A model generated the notes under the pieces. The model searched no databases and had not been told where the DNA came from. It saw nothing but the letters and a program-made list of their open reading frames with translations. Shown here piece after piece: positions 54,902 to 64,000 of a DNA stretch of 64,000 nucleotides. The DNA lies in assembly GCA_029243545.1 (NCBI GenBank), contig JAQWRV010000008.1:1-64000 (forward strand), given 5' to 3'. The first letter of the stretch is position 1. The number at the start of each line of letters is the position of its first letter. A program made the translations under genes and the position numbers. The DNA comes from Rhodospirillaceae bacterium. Its GTDB lineage: Bacteria > Pseudomonadota > Alphaproteobacteria > Rhodospirillales > Rhodospirillaceae.

Positions 54902-56515
54902 ATGAGTGATCAAGTTGAACTTTCAGTAGAATTGAACAAGGCCGCAGAATGCTACCGCAACCATGATTTCGGAGCAGCAAAATCTGTTTGCGAATCTATC
55001 CTCGCCCATATCCCCGACCATCCTGATGCTCTTAACGTTCTTGCCTTGGCTGAACGGGCGAAAAAAAAATGGGGTAAAGCCGAAGAAATTGTACGCCACG
55101 GAATCAATGTGCACGATCGGTACGCTCCGCTTCATAACACGTTAGGTCTCATCGCACTCGACCAAAGGCGTCTTCCGGAAGCAGAGGCAGCCTTTAGACA
55201 AGCTGTGGAGTGCAAGCCAAACAAACAAGACTTTCGCATCAATTTGTCTCGTGTCCTTCACGAAATGGGAAACCTCGATGACGCGAAAGCCATGCTCACG
55301 TCAATTATTGACGAAGGTTCTTTATTAGCGAACCCGTTTGTATTGCGCGCTTCAATTTCCGCTGAGCTTGGAAAATTTGATAAGGCCTGTGCGGACATAG
55401 CATTGGCTGAGGAGAATGGAGCCGACGCCGGTGATTTAGCAACAGTAAAAGCGCAATGTGCTTTTGCTGATAGTGATTTTGAGCGGGCCTATAGCTACTA
55501 CGATGAAGCGGTGACCCATACCACAGATGTCGCAGACGCGCGTGTCAATCGTGGCATGGTCCGATTGTTGCAGGGGCGGATAAGAGAAGGCTGGAATGAT
55601 TATAGAATGCGCCATCAGCGGCGCTGGGGCCGCTCAGTTGCCCGGCCGTTCACTTGTTCTCAATGGCAGGGTGAAGATCTGGCCGGAAAATCATTACTGT
55701 TGTGGGCTGAGCAAGGCCTAGGCGAAGCTATTCTATGCGGGACACTCATTCCAGTTGTGCTGACGGAAGCCAAAAGCGTCACACTTGAGTGTGGCGAAAG
55801 GCTCGCAGTGCTCTTGCGCCGCTCATTTCCACAAATCACTATTGCACCTCAGGTCAATCCACCCCACACAGTAATAGAAGGGGCAAAGCCTGACTATCAA
55901 GCAAGTCTACTAGATCTCATTCGATATCGAGGGGCTGACGCTGCCGAGAATACCCCAAGACCGGCTTGTCTTAAACCTGATGCTGATCACGCCGCAGAAC
56001 TGAAGGCTAAATATTGCACTCAAGCCAAGGAGTGCCGTTTGGTGGGTTTATCCTGGTCCAGCCCGCAAGCTGTTGGCGGCCGTATGAAAAAGATCGATGC
56101 GGAGTTCTGGAGGGCTGTTCTGTCTGTCCCTGGTGTTTGCTTCGTCAACCTTCAATACGGTGATGATCGGCAAGACTTGAATGAAATAGCTGAATCATGT
56201 GGGGCGACATTTATCAACGATACTTCGATTGATCCCGCTGGCGCCCTCGACAGGCTCTCCGATCAAATTGCGGTTTTGGACCTGGTTGTCTCTGTTTCAA
56301 CCACGACGGCCCATCTTGCAGGCGCACTCGGGGTGCCAACATGGGTCATCGTGCCGCCACTCGGCCCTGCGGCGATGTGGTACTGGTTTACAGATCGAAC
56401 TGATTCACCCTGGTATCCCGCAATACGCTTGATCCGCCGTCAATATGGTGACGGCCAGGATAAAGCCCTGATAGAGGACGTTGCCCGCGACCTAGCCACT
56501 TGGTCCACCGCATAA
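54902..56515 (+). CDS. TPR protein with glycosyltransferase-9-like C-terminus
   Basis: The 537-residue protein has several TPR units in the N-terminal 240 residues (for example HIPDHPDALNVLALAERAKKKWGKAEEI) and a C-terminal half resembling heptosyltransferase family 9 (GLSWSSPQAVGGRMKKID, VSVSTTTAHLAGALGVPTWVIVPP). Such TPR-GT proteins often join glycosylation of surface structures. It follows the SGNH-like gene by 61 bp. It is probably cytoplasmic. Confidence 0.7.
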   Translation: MSDQVELSVELNKAAECYRNHDFGAAKSVCESILAHIPDHPDALNVLALAERAKKKWGKAEEIVRHGINVHDRYAPLHNTLGLIALDQRRLPEAEAAFRQAVECKPNKQDFRINLSRVLHEMGNLDDAKAMLTSIIDEGSLLANPFVLRASISAELGKFDKACADIALAEENGADAGDLATVKAQCAFADSDFERAYSYYDEAVTHTTDVADARVNRGMVRLLQGRIREGWNDYRMRHQRRWGRSVARPFTCSQWQGEDLAGKSLLLWAEQGLGEAILCGTLIPVVLTEAKSVTLECGERLAVLLRRSFPQITIAPQVNPPHTVIEGAKPDYQASLLDLIRYRGADAAENTPRPACLKPDADHAAELKAKYCTQAKECRLVGLSWSSPQAVGGRMKKIDAEFWRAVLSVPGVCFVNLQYGDDRQDLNEIAESCGATFINDTSIDPAGALDRLSDQIAVLDLVVSVSTTTAHLAGALGVPTWVIVPPLGPAAMWYWFTDRTDSPWYPAIRLIRRQYGDGQDKALIEDVARDLATWSTA

Positions 56516-56672
56516 TCATAAGTAATGCGGTTTTCCCGCCGCTCGACTTGGTGTAAAGGATGGCCGCCTATGGTCAATAACGGGCTTGAGCGGTAGCAGA
56601 GCAAAGTTCGCACCGGCGGTTTTGCGACAATCGGCGTATATAGCGCAGGATTATTAGTGAAGGACGAGTCAG

Positions 56673-57635
56673 ATGACCGCCAAAGTGTTCATCGATGGAG
56701 AGGCCGGAACGACGGGTCTACAGATCCGGCAGCGTCTAGAGAATCATGCGGGCATAGAAATCGTTTCTATTGATCCTGCAAGGCGGAAGGATCGCGTTGC
56801 CAGGGCGGAGCTGTTGAATAGTGTCGACGTTGCTATCCTCTGTTTACCTGACGACGGAGCACGGGAGGCTATATCGCTGATCGAGACTGATACCGTGCGG
56901 GTTATCGATGCGTCCACCGCATTTCGCACGGCACCGGGCTGGGTCTACGGATTTCCAGAAATGACACAGACGCAGCGCCATGACATCGCCGGTGCCAGCC
57001 GCGTTACTAATGCGGGTTGCTACGCGACCGGGTCTGTTGCAATTTTGCGCCCCCTTGTCGACGCGGAAATCGTGCCGGGTGACGGTGCGGTCAGCATCAT
57101 TGGAGTGAGCGGATACTCAGGTGGCGGGCGCGGCATGATCGCGGAGTTCGAAGACAGCAGCAGCCCTATCTATACCACTGTGCCCTTCAGACTCTATGGA
57201 CTCGGGCTTACTCATAAGCATGTACCCGAAATTCAAGCGCATGCCGGGCTTGAGCGCCCGCCTCTGTTCGCGCCTGCCGTTGGCCGTTTTGCCCAAGGCA
57301 TGATCGTAGAAGTACCATTAGACCTCAATGTCCTGCCAGGCACGCCCTGTATGGCCGACGTGCATGCGACATTAGCGGATGCTTATGCGAATGAGCCCTT
57401 CGTCACCGTCGTCCCCCTAGCAGAGTCCGGTGCGCTCGCCACCCTTTCACCGGAGGCGCTAAACGGTACGAACAATATGCACCTTCATGTATTCGGGTCA
57501 GCTGAAAACAGCCAAATACTCGTGGTCTCTACCCTCGACAACCTTGGCAAGGGTGCTTCAGGTCAAGCTGTGCAGAACCTCAACATCATGCTCGATCTGC
57601 CTGAAGCAGATGGCCTTTTGTTGTACGCGGCTTAA
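56673..57635 (+). CDS. argC: N-acetyl-gamma-glutamyl-phosphate reductase (short type)
   Basis: The 320-residue enzyme of arginine synthesis has an NADP-binding start (KVFIDGEAGTTGLQI), catalytic Cys116 in TNAGCYATG and GYSGGGRGMI. The length fits the shorter type 2 ArgC. In many alphaproteobacteria it follows rpsI directly; here three genes lie between them. Confidence 0.95.
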   Translation: MTAKVFIDGEAGTTGLQIRQRLENHAGIEIVSIDPARRKDRVARAELLNSVDVAILCLPDDGAREAISLIETDTVRVIDASTAFRTAPGWVYGFPEMTQTQRHDIAGASRVTNAGCYATGSVAILRPLVDAEIVPGDGAVSIIGVSGYSGGGRGMIAEFEDSSSPIYTTVPFRLYGLGLTHKHVPEIQAHAGLERPPLFAPAVGRFAQGMIVEVPLDLNVLPGTPCMADVHATLADAYANEPFVTVVPLAESGALATLSPEALNGTNNMHLHVFGSAENSQILVVSTLDNLGKGASGQAVQNLNIMLDLPEADGLLLYAA

Positions 57636-57637
57636 CC

Positions 57638-58183
57638 GTGAAACCCCCATTGCAGACACCAATCATCTTGCCCTGGAATGGCGTCATGCCGACGATTGCA
57701 AAGGATGCCTTTGTCGCGCCAAATGCAACGCTCGTTGGTGCCATGACAATCGGTGCTCTATCCAGCGTTTGGTTCAACGTTGTTTTACGTGGCGACGTTA
57801 ATTTCATACGTGTGGGAGAGCGGACGAACATTCAAGACGGGACGATTGTGCACGTGTCTTCAAGAAAGGATCATCCTACTGTGATAGGAAGCGATGTGCT
57901 TATCGGACACATGGCAATGATCCACGCCTGCATATTAGAAGACGGCTGTTTCGTCGGCATGTCAGCCACGGTTATGGACGGAGCTGTGATCGAGGCGGGC
58001 GCTATGGTTGCAGCAGGAGCATTGGTTCCGCCGGGCAAAAAGGTCGGAGCCGGCCAGCTGTGGGCCGGAACACCGGCAAAGTATGTCCGCGACCTCACGG
58101 ATATTGAAAAGTCAGCATTTCCTCAGCAAATTCAGCGCTATGTGGATCTCGGCCAAACCTATCGCGCTCTAACCACGGAATAA
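57638..58183 (+). CDS. Gamma-class carbonic anhydrase-like hexapeptide protein
   Basis: The 181-residue protein begins at GTG and folds as a left-handed beta helix: FVAPNATLVGAMTIG, SSVWFNVVLRGDVNFIRVGERTNIQDG, IGHMAMIHAC. The histidines of the zinc site are at GTIVHVSS, GHMAMIH (two). It may hydrate CO2, or act in another role, as many family members show little activity. It begins 2 bp after argC. Confidence 0.88.
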   Translation: MKPPLQTPIILPWNGVMPTIAKDAFVAPNATLVGAMTIGALSSVWFNVVLRGDVNFIRVGERTNIQDGTIVHVSSRKDHPTVIGSDVLIGHMAMIHACILEDGCFVGMSATVMDGAVIEAGAMVAAGALVPPGKKVGAGQLWAGTPAKYVRDLTDIEKSAFPQQIQRYVDLGQTYRALTTE

Positions 58184-58266
58184 TTCGTTTCTCAGAATCT
58201 TGCCATGCAATTAGATGCTGGAGTCTCTAAGCTGAGAGCTATCCTTCGGGCTTAATGGAGCAACGT

Positions 58267-59235
58267 ATGAGGCTGTTCTCTTCTCTTCTGATTGCACTCA
58301 TTCCTCTATTGAGTCTGATTTCCAGTCCTGTGTATGCCCAGGAGGAGTGTCCGCGCGGAACTCTCGATCCCAGATATTGCGACAGAGATCGCGACCTTAT
58401 CGCCGATCTGCCGCTTGATGAGGACGACTGGCTCGATCCATCAGCGCTCATATTTTCCTACACTCCGGTGGAAGATCCAGCTGTGTATGAGCAGGTATGG
58501 GCAGGTTTTATTGCTCACCTCGAAGAGGTGATCGACAAACGAATTTTATTTTTCCCTGTGCAATCCTACGCAGCGCAATACGAAGCAATGCGCTCCGGCC
58601 GCCTTCATGTTGCGGGGGTTAACACAGGAGGAACGCCAGTCGCCGTGAACTGCGCCGGCTTCGTTCCTTTCACCATGATGGCCGGTGAAGACGGTATGTT
58701 CGGCTATGAGATGGAAATCATTGTGCCGGCGCAGTCAGGAATCCAAACGGTAGGTGATCTGAAAGGGCATACCCTGACATTTACATCGCCGACGTCTAAC
58801 TCGGGATTCAAAGCGCCGTCGGCTATTTTAAAGGCTGAGTTTGGGTTGATTGCGGGAGAAGATTTTAAAACGTCTTACTCCGGCAAACATGAGAACTCCA
58901 TTCTTGGCGTAGTAAACGCAGACTATGAGGCCGCCGCCATCGCAAACTCTGTTTTGGGTCGCATGATTTATCGGAAAACTGCAGATGGCAACTCCATACG
59001 GTCGATTTACACGTCACAAACGTTTCCTACCACAGCCTATGGACATGCCTACAACTTGCATCCTGCTGTCGCCGCAAAAATTGAGCAGGCGTTTTTCACC
59101 TTTCCGTGGGAGGGCTCAGCTTTAATAGAAGAGTTTGATGGAGAAGACCGTTTTATCGCGATCGACTACAAATCGGACTGGGACGTCATCCGTAAGATCG
59201 ATACCGCCTCAGGCGTATCCTACGATTGCCGCTGA
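58267..59235 (+). CDS. phnD: Phosphonate/phosphite-type ABC transporter substrate-binding protein
   Basis: ATG at 58267 follows GGAG by six bases and opens a Sec signal peptide ending VYAQ-EE. The 322-residue protein matches the PhnD/PtxB periplasmic family (SYAAQYEAMRSGRLHVAGVNTGG, then LTFTSPTSNSGFKAPSAIL). It should bind phosphonate, phosphite or another phosphorus oxyanion. The ATPase gene starts after a 208-bp gap with no gene in it. Confidence 0.85.
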   Translation: MRLFSSLLIALIPLLSLISSPVYAQEECPRGTLDPRYCDRDRDLIADLPLDEDDWLDPSALIFSYTPVEDPAVYEQVWAGFIAHLEEVIDKRILFFPVQSYAAQYEAMRSGRLHVAGVNTGGTPVAVNCAGFVPFTMMAGEDGMFGYEMEIIVPAQSGIQTVGDLKGHTLTFTSPTSNSGFKAPSAILKAEFGLIAGEDFKTSYSGKHENSILGVVNADYEAAAIANSVLGRMIYRKTADGNSIRSIYTSQTFPTTAYGHAYNLHPAVAAKIEQAFFTFPWEGSALIEEFDGEDRFIAIDYKSDWDVIRKIDTASGVSYDCR

Positions 59236-59443
59236 GTCGTCATTCACCTCATAAAAAACTAATCGGCGCAAAATACATGACATGATTGGGTAAGATGAAA
59301 CGGTCAGTGGATGGCAAGGGGCTCAGGAGATGGAGTGGATTGATATTGGGTTTGGTATTCCGGGCCAGGCGCCGCTGTATCGGTGAACTTCTCGTTAGCG
59401 CCCTCCGCATTGCGCCCAGCGCCTTCCCGAGCGATAAAGACCC

Positions 59444-60280
59444 ATGCCGTCACTCTTTCTTGAAAACCTGACAAAACGCTATCCAACCGGCGATCTTGCC
59501 CTCGATTCTGTGTGGCTTGAGGTTCCCGAAGGGCAAGTGGTCGCGCTCATTGGGCCGTCCGGCGCAGGTAAAAGTACGCTCATTCGGTGCGTTAACCGCC
59601 TTGTCGAACCTACCTCTGGCCGGGTGTTACTCGCTGATGAAGAGATAACGGCATTGAGGCCACGCAGATTGCGGAGAATTCGCCGCCGTATGGGTATGAT
59701 TTTCCAGGAATATGCATTGGTGGAGCGCCTCACTGTGATGGAAAACGTTCTATCTGGACGTCTTGGGTATGTCGGTTTTTGGTCGAGCTGGTTCCGGCGT
59801 TTTCCGCGCGACGATATCGCCACAGCATTCTCTCTACTGGAGCGGGTCGGTCTTACTGGAATGGAAGACAAGCGTGCCGATGCACTATCCGGCGGGCAAA
59901 GGCAACGGGTAGGTATCGCCCGTGCGCTCATCCAAGACCCCGACTTGCTGTTGGTCGATGAGCCTACCGCGAGTCTTGATCCAAAAACGTCACGGCAAAT
60001 CATGCGTCTTATTACCGAACTTTGCTCAGAGCGTGCCCTAACAGCGGTGGTAAATATTCACGACGTCCCATTGGCACGAATGTTTGCCCAACGTGTCGTT
60101 GGTCTTCAGGCCGGAAAAATCGTCTATGATGGACTACCGGACGGGCTGACGCCTGACGTCCTAACTCAGATTTACGGCGAAGAGGACTGGCTTGCGGCGG
60201 ACCGCGAATACGCTCCGACCGGAAACAACCTGGTCAAGAGCGAGCTTCAGGACCAGGGTCGGCTGGCAGGAGAGGGGTGA
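59444..60280 (+). CDS. phnC: Phosphonate/phosphite-type ABC transporter ATPase
   Basis: The 278-residue ATPase has Walker [13 protein letters not shown], signature [15 protein letters not shown] and Walker [13 protein letters not shown]. The [15 protein letters not shown] and [17 protein letters not shown] segments fit the PhnC subfamily. Its TGA overlaps the permease ATG. No C-P lyase genes are near. Confidence 0.92.
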   Translation: MPSLFLENLTKRYPTGDLALDSVWLEVPEGQVVALIGPSGAGKSTLIRCVNRLVEPTSGRVLLADEEITALRPRRLRRIRRRMGMIFQEYALVERLTVMENVLSGRLGYVGFWSSWFRRFPRDDIATAFSLLERVGLTGMEDKRADALSGGQRQRVGIARALIQDPDLLLVDEPTASLDPKTSRQIMRLITELCSERALTAVVNIHDVPLARMFAQRVVGLQAGKIVYDGLPDGLTPDVLTQIYGEEDWLAADREYAPTGNNLVKSELQDQGRLAGEG

Positions 60281-61092
60281 TGGCCTCTCCTGCGCTCTCG
60301 CAGGAAACTGCAAGGTGGCGCCCGCCGCCGCTAATTAAAAGCCGCCGTGTGCGCTGTTTTCTCGCGCTCATTGTTGGCCTGTACGTCGCAGCCGCATTCG
60401 GCACATTAGATATCAATTGGGCTAGGGTGGCCGACGGCGGGCCCCGGGCACTGCGTTTCTTTAGTGGGTTCTTCCCGCCAGATTTTGCCGCACGGTGGAC
60501 TGCAATCGTCGATGGGTTGCTTGAAAGTTTATGGATGACGATCGTTGCCACGGCTTTGGGCGTATTGATTTCTATTCCAATTGCGGTGGGTGGCGCACGA
60601 AACGTTGCGCCGCTGCCCGTCTATTTCTTTTGCCGATCGATAATGGCAGCCTCAAGAACCTTTCACGAAGTCTTAATCGCCATATTCTTCGTTAAGCTGT
60701 TCGGTTTTGGTCCGTTTGCCGGTGTCATCACGCTCACATTCGCGACCCTCGGTTTTTACGCTAAACTTTTGGCGGAGGACATTGAAGCGATCGATCCCGC
60801 TCAGGCGGAGGCTATCAAGGCGACGGGAGCCGGCTGGCTGCAGTGGCTCGATTTTGCCATTCGACCACAGGTGCGGCCGCGAGCCATTGGCTTGGCGGTC
60901 TATCGTCTGGACATTAATTTTCGGGAATCGGCTGTCATCGGCATAGTTGGCGCCGGCGGAATTGGGGCTACGCTCAATACGGCTTTTGATCGTTACGAAT
61001 TTGATACGGCTGCGGCCATTCTTCTTATAATTATAGGTATCGTCATGGCGGCCGAGTATGCATCTGGCGTCATCCGTCATCGGTTGCAGTGA
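60280..61092 (+). CDS. phnE: Phosphonate/phosphite-type ABC transporter permease 1
   Basis: The 270-residue membrane protein has six hydrophobic segments and the EAA-like loop (DIEAIDPAQAEAIKATGAGWLQ) that contacts the ATPase, as in PhnE. NFRESAVIGIVGAGGIG is typical of this family. It overlaps both neighbours by one base. Confidence 0.9.
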   Translation: MASPALSQETARWRPPPLIKSRRVRCFLALIVGLYVAAAFGTLDINWARVADGGPRALRFFSGFFPPDFAARWTAIVDGLLESLWMTIVATALGVLISIPIAVGGARNVAPLPVYFFCRSIMAASRTFHEVLIAIFFVKLFGFGPFAGVITLTFATLGFYAKLLAEDIEAIDPAQAEAIKATGAGWLQWLDFAIRPQVRPRAIGLAVYRLDINFRESAVIGIVGAGGIGATLNTAFDRYEFDTAAAILLIIIGIVMAAEYASGVIRHRLQ

Positions 61093-61907
61093 TGGCCGTG
61101 TTTGAAGGTCAAAATGGACAGGATTGGCGCCAACGCACGCGTCTAGTTGATGTTTTCGTGTGGTTCTGCTGGCTTATCGGTTTGAGCATTGTCGTCGCCT
61201 GCCTGTCTTTCATCTCCGACAAAACCATCTGGGCGTTTGTGCTTAGCGCTCCTCAAGAAGCAGGTGATTTAGGTGGCCGCATGTTTCCACCCGATTGGGC
61301 CTATAGCAACACGCTGTGGCGCCCTTTATGGGATACCTTCAACATAGCTACCTTAGGCACAGCGATAGCGCTGATGATCTCCGTTCCTGTCGCATTCTGC
61401 GCGGCGCGCAACACCACGCCGAGCATTGTATTTGTCAGGCCCATTGCGTTGTTCATTATCGCTGCATCACGCTCAATCAACTCTCTGATTTGGGCGCTGC
61501 TGTTGGTGGTCATCGTAGGCCCAGGTGTATTCGCCGGTGTAATTGCCATTGCGTTCCGTTCCGTCGGCTTTTGCGGCAAGCTGCTTTATGAAGCCATTGA
61601 AGAGATTGCTGTTGAACCTGTTGAGGCTGTAACGGCTACAGGCGCATCGTCAGGGCAAGTTTTAACTTACGGCGTTGTTCCCCAAATCATGCCCGCCTTC
61701 GCCGGTATTTCCGTGTTTCGCTGGGACATCAATATTCGCGAATCAACTATTCTTGGCCTAGTTGGTGCCGGCGGAATTGGGCTGCAACTCAGTGCATCCA
61801 TCAATAACTTGGATTGGTCGCGGGTCGCGGTGATCCTCATTGCCATACTCGGCACGGTCATCGTGTCAGAATGGCTTTCGGCAAAAGTTCGTGCTGCGTT
61901 GATTTAG
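61092..61907 (+). CDS. phnE: Phosphonate/phosphite-type ABC transporter permease 2
   Basis: The second 271-residue permease is related to the first. EIAVEPVEAVTATGASSGQVL is its EAA-like loop and INIRESTILGLVGAGGIG closes the family pattern. Two different permeases suggest a heterodimeric channel. It is convergent with phaC, 10 bp apart. Confidence 0.9.
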   Translation: MAVFEGQNGQDWRQRTRLVDVFVWFCWLIGLSIVVACLSFISDKTIWAFVLSAPQEAGDLGGRMFPPDWAYSNTLWRPLWDTFNIATLGTAIALMISVPVAFCAARNTTPSIVFVRPIALFIIAASRSINSLIWALLLVVIVGPGVFAGVIAIAFRSVGFCGKLLYEAIEEIAVEPVEAVTATGASSGQVLTYGVVPQIMPAFAGISVFRWDINIRESTILGLVGAGGIGLQLSASINNLDWSRVAVILIAILGTVIVSEWLSAKVRAALI

Positions 61908-61917
61908 GCTAGGGGGT

Positions 61918-63717
61918 CTATTCGGGCCGAATAGCGCAATAAGACCCCGGAGCATCCTCAATAACTTTGAGACCGCCATCACCTGGCACGCGCGCTTTGG
62001 TCTGCTTGCCAGATTGCGGCTTGAGCCAGGCATCCCAATCGATCCACCAAGACCCTGAATGTTCTTTGCTATCTGCGAGCCACTTGTCCGCTGATTTTGG
62101 GTTCTTGGTGTTAGTCCAATAGCAGTATTTATTGGCAGCGGGTGGATTAGCCACACCGGCAATATGTCCGGAGGCTGACAAAACAAAGCGTACTTTGCCT
62201 TTAAAAAGCTTGGTTGCCTCATAGGTCGAAGCCCATGGCGCAATATGATCTTCTTTACAGGAAATCATATACGTCGGCCGATCGACGGTACGGAGGTCAA
62301 TGGGCACGCCATCCAGGGAAAGGCCGCCTGGCTTAACCAAATTGTTTTCCAGATACATGTTATGCAGATAAAAACTATGCATGGCCTTGGGCATCCGTGT
62401 TGAGTCCGCATTCCAGTACAATAGATCAAACGGGAAGGGGTCCTTACCCAGCAGATAATTGTTGACCACGAAAGACCAGATCAAATCGTTTGAGCGCAGC
62501 ATGTTGAATGTTGAGGCCATTTCGGTGCCTTCCAAAAAGCCGCCACTTTCATCCATCTTCTTTTCAAGACCTTCGACCTGTTCTTCATCGATGAATACGC
62601 GGATATCCCCGACTTCTTTAAAATCGGTCAGGGCTGTCATTAAAGTAGCAGTTTTGACGCTGCTATCGCCTTTCTCTTTCAAGTAGGCCAAAGTCGCGGC
62701 CAGTAATGTGCCGCCGATGCAGTATCCAGTGGCATGAATTTCTTTGACATTGCAGGCTTTTTTTACGGCCTCAATGGCGCCGATTGCTCCTTCAATCATG
62801 TAATCATCGAAACGCTTGTCGGCGTGGCGTTCATCTGGGTTGACCCATGACACGACGAACGTGGTGTAGCCTTGGTCTGTTAGCCACTTCATCATCGAGT
62901 TCTTTTCCCGTAAATCGAGAATGTAATATTTATTGATCCATGGCGGGATGATCAGCAGAGGCGTCGCGTGTTGCTGCTCTGTCGTTGGTTCATATTGAAT
63001 GAGCTGAATAAGGTTGTTTTGAAAGACCACTTTCCCGGGTGTAACGGCGACGTTGACGCCTAGCTCGAAGGCGTCTTCGTCGGCCATGGAAATACGGAGT
63101 TTGCCCTTGCCCTTCTCCAGGTCTTTGAGCATGTTCTCCAGGCCTTTGAGCAGGTTTTCTCCACCGCTTTCTGCCGTAACGCGGAGAACTTCGGGGTTGG
63201 TCATGGCAAAGTTTGTCGGGGCAATCGCATCAGCAAATTGCCGCGTATAGAAGTCGACCTTGCGGGCGGTTTGCGGTTCTAAGCCCTCAACCTCGCTGAC
63301 TGTCGCATTCATCCAGCGCGCGGTAAGCAAATATGACTGCTTAATGAAATTAAAGACTTCGTTTTTCTGCCAAGTGTCATCCTTGAAGCGCCGGTCACCT
63401 TTTTCAGGCTCGATGACTGTCTCGGACTCTTCCCCGAGCATACGCAACGTCGTATTGCGCCAAAGGTCCATATAGTCGTTCCACAAAGAGAACTGGGCTT
63501 CGACAAGTTTGGCCGGGTCTTGCATCATCTTTTGGGTCAGCTCCATGAACGCAGCGCCAATATGGGCCGAGTCACTCTTGTCGAGTGCCCGCCCAGAAGC
63601 ATTGCGTGCTATGAAATCCGATACCAATCTTTGCGAGCGATCGGCGATACTGGCCATGATTCTGGCTATTTCTGGGGTCTTTTTTGTGGACCCCTGATCT
63701 TGCGTTTGTGGCGCCAT
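61918..63717 (-). CDS. phaC: Class I poly(3-hydroxyalkanoate) synthase
   Basis: The 599-residue enzyme joins 3-hydroxyacyl-CoA units into polyester granules. The lipase-like box GYCIGG has nucleophile Cys333, with Asp and His partners in the CKEDHIAPW and ASGHIAGVANPP regions. PWINKYYILDLREKNSMMKWL is a family hallmark, and length fits class I. phaA and phaB are not present. It shows that the cell stores carbon. Confidence 0.96.
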   Translation of the reverse strand: MAPQTQDQGSTKKTPEIARIMASIADRSQRLVSDFIARNASGRALDKSDSAHIGAAFMELTQKMMQDPAKLVEAQFSLWNDYMDLWRNTTLRMLGEESETVIEPEKGDRRFKDDTWQKNEVFNFIKQSYLLTARWMNATVSEVEGLEPQTARKVDFYTRQFADAIAPTNFAMTNPEVLRVTAESGGENLLKGLENMLKDLEKGKGKLRISMADEDAFELGVNVAVTPGKVVFQNNLIQLIQYEPTTEQQHATPLLIIPPWINKYYILDLREKNSMMKWLTDQGYTTFVVSWVNPDERHADKRFDDYMIEGAIGAIEAVKKACNVKEIHATGYCIGGTLLAATLAYLKEKGDSSVKTATLMTALTDFKEVGDIRVFIDEEQVEGLEKKMDESGGFLEGTEMASTFNMLRSNDLIWSFVVNNYLLGKDPFPFDLLYWNADSTRMPKAMHSFYLHNMYLENNLVKPGGLSLDGVPIDLRTVDRPTYMISCKEDHIAPWASTYEATKLFKGKVRFVLSASGHIAGVANPPAANKYCYWTNTKNPKSADKWLADSKEHSGSWWIDWDAWLKPQSGKQTKARVPGDGGLKVIEDAPGSYCAIRPE

Positions 63718-63938
63718 AAATTCTGTGTCTCATTGGTTTGCTAGGCTTTTAGCGGTCATCTGGATGGGATTCACAGGGCAGAATGGAGTGTTCCGCTTCT
63801 TCGGCACGTCAAACCCCGGCTTTAGAGGTTTTTTTCTGGTCGAAGTCGCGCTATGCAATAGGCGCTGGGGCATGGCTTGTCTAGCGTATTTAGGGTCTGT
63901 GCATAGGTCACATAGCAGGCTAGAGCATGGTTTAAGTG

Positions 63939-63960
63939 AAGAACCTTATTTAGAGTTCTT
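63939..63960. repeat. Inverted repeat in the phaC upstream region
   Basis: AAGAAC and GTTCTT flank a ten-base AT-rich centre in the 265-bp region between phaC and the next start codon. It could be an operator; no further gene is visible in the region. Confidence 0.35.
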
Positions 63961-63982
63961 GCACTGAAAAGGGGGGCTATCA

Positions 63983-64000
63983 ATGAGCGGTACCGAAAAT
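63983..64000 (+). CDS. Start of an unidentified gene (partial)
   Basis: ATG at 63983, preceded by GGGGGG at good distance, opens six codons (MSGTEN) before the window ends. The product cannot be recognised. Confidence 0.45.

Noticed and set aside
59286-59471. A 61-codon frame between the phnD and phnC genes
   Set aside because: It has no clear ribosome binding site, is Arg-rich without motif and overlaps phnC in another frame.

Overview
The window is a stretch of an alphaproteobacterial chromosome, probably from a Rhodospirillales-like, moderately GC-rich, heterotrophic and perhaps marine lineage. The evidence is the gene order secY-adk-rpsM-rpsK-rpoA-rplQ without rpsD, an ATP12-type F1-ATPase chaperone, a remnant of the alphaproteobacterial division-site protein MipZ, glnB-glnA together, a class I PHA synthase and Tat-type leaders. 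No species is claimed.

Region 1 (1-14.35 kb) holds the 3' end of tuf and the fused S10-spc-alpha ribosomal operons, from rpsJ to rplQ, with secY and adk inside. Genes lie a few bases apart or overlap. A near-consensus sigma-70 promoter sits in the adk-rpsM gap, hairpins fill the rpsK-rpoA and rpoA-rplQ spacers, and a clear intrinsic terminator closes the block.

Region 2 (14.5-24.2 kb) is core: a DegP/HtrA protease, RarA, CrcB, an RluC-type pseudouridine synthase and ATP12, with what may be a HAD-phosphatase relic between the last two. A reverse-strand YciB/septation protein and a propionyl-CoA carboxylase pair (pccB, pccA) with acylphosphatase follow.

Region 3 (24.3-39 kb) is accessory. It carries several enzymes with export leaders (a Tat-type Fe/Mn SOD-like protein, two DUF1838 proteins, an SDR with a Tat-like leader, a metallo-beta-lactamase-fold protein and an NmrA-like Rossmann protein). 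It also holds a VOC protein, a small XRE regulator next to a broken DUF2975 gene, lipB, tRNA-Leu preceded by three 25-bp hairpin repeats, a GPH-type transporter, a PAP/fibrillin-like protein, tandem duplicated SDR genes (one apparently starting at AUU), a methyltransferase and an L-2-hydroxyglutarate-oxidase-like protein. Its right edge is marked by a 5'-truncated mipZ.

Region 4 (39.4-51.3 kb) is core: a VWA-like protein, a DnaJ-domain membrane protein, the UDP-glucuronate and hexose-phosphate genes galU, ugd and a phosphomannomutase, a SPOR-containing D,D-carboxypeptidase, clpS-clpA, glnB-glnA with a sigma-54-like promoter, and tRNA-His.

Region 5 (51.4-64 kb) starts with rplM-rpsI. A third DUF1838 gene, an SGNH-like protein and a TPR/GT9-like protein lie between rpsI and argC, which are usually adjacent in this class. 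After argC come a gamma carbonic anhydrase, a phosphonate/phosphite-type ABC importer (binding protein, ATPase, two permeases), the reverse-strand PHA synthase phaC, and the first codons of one more gene.

The least explained content is the set of export-leader DUF1838 and oxidoreductase genes in regions 3 and 5. No defence system, CRISPR array, prophage or insertion sequence was seen.
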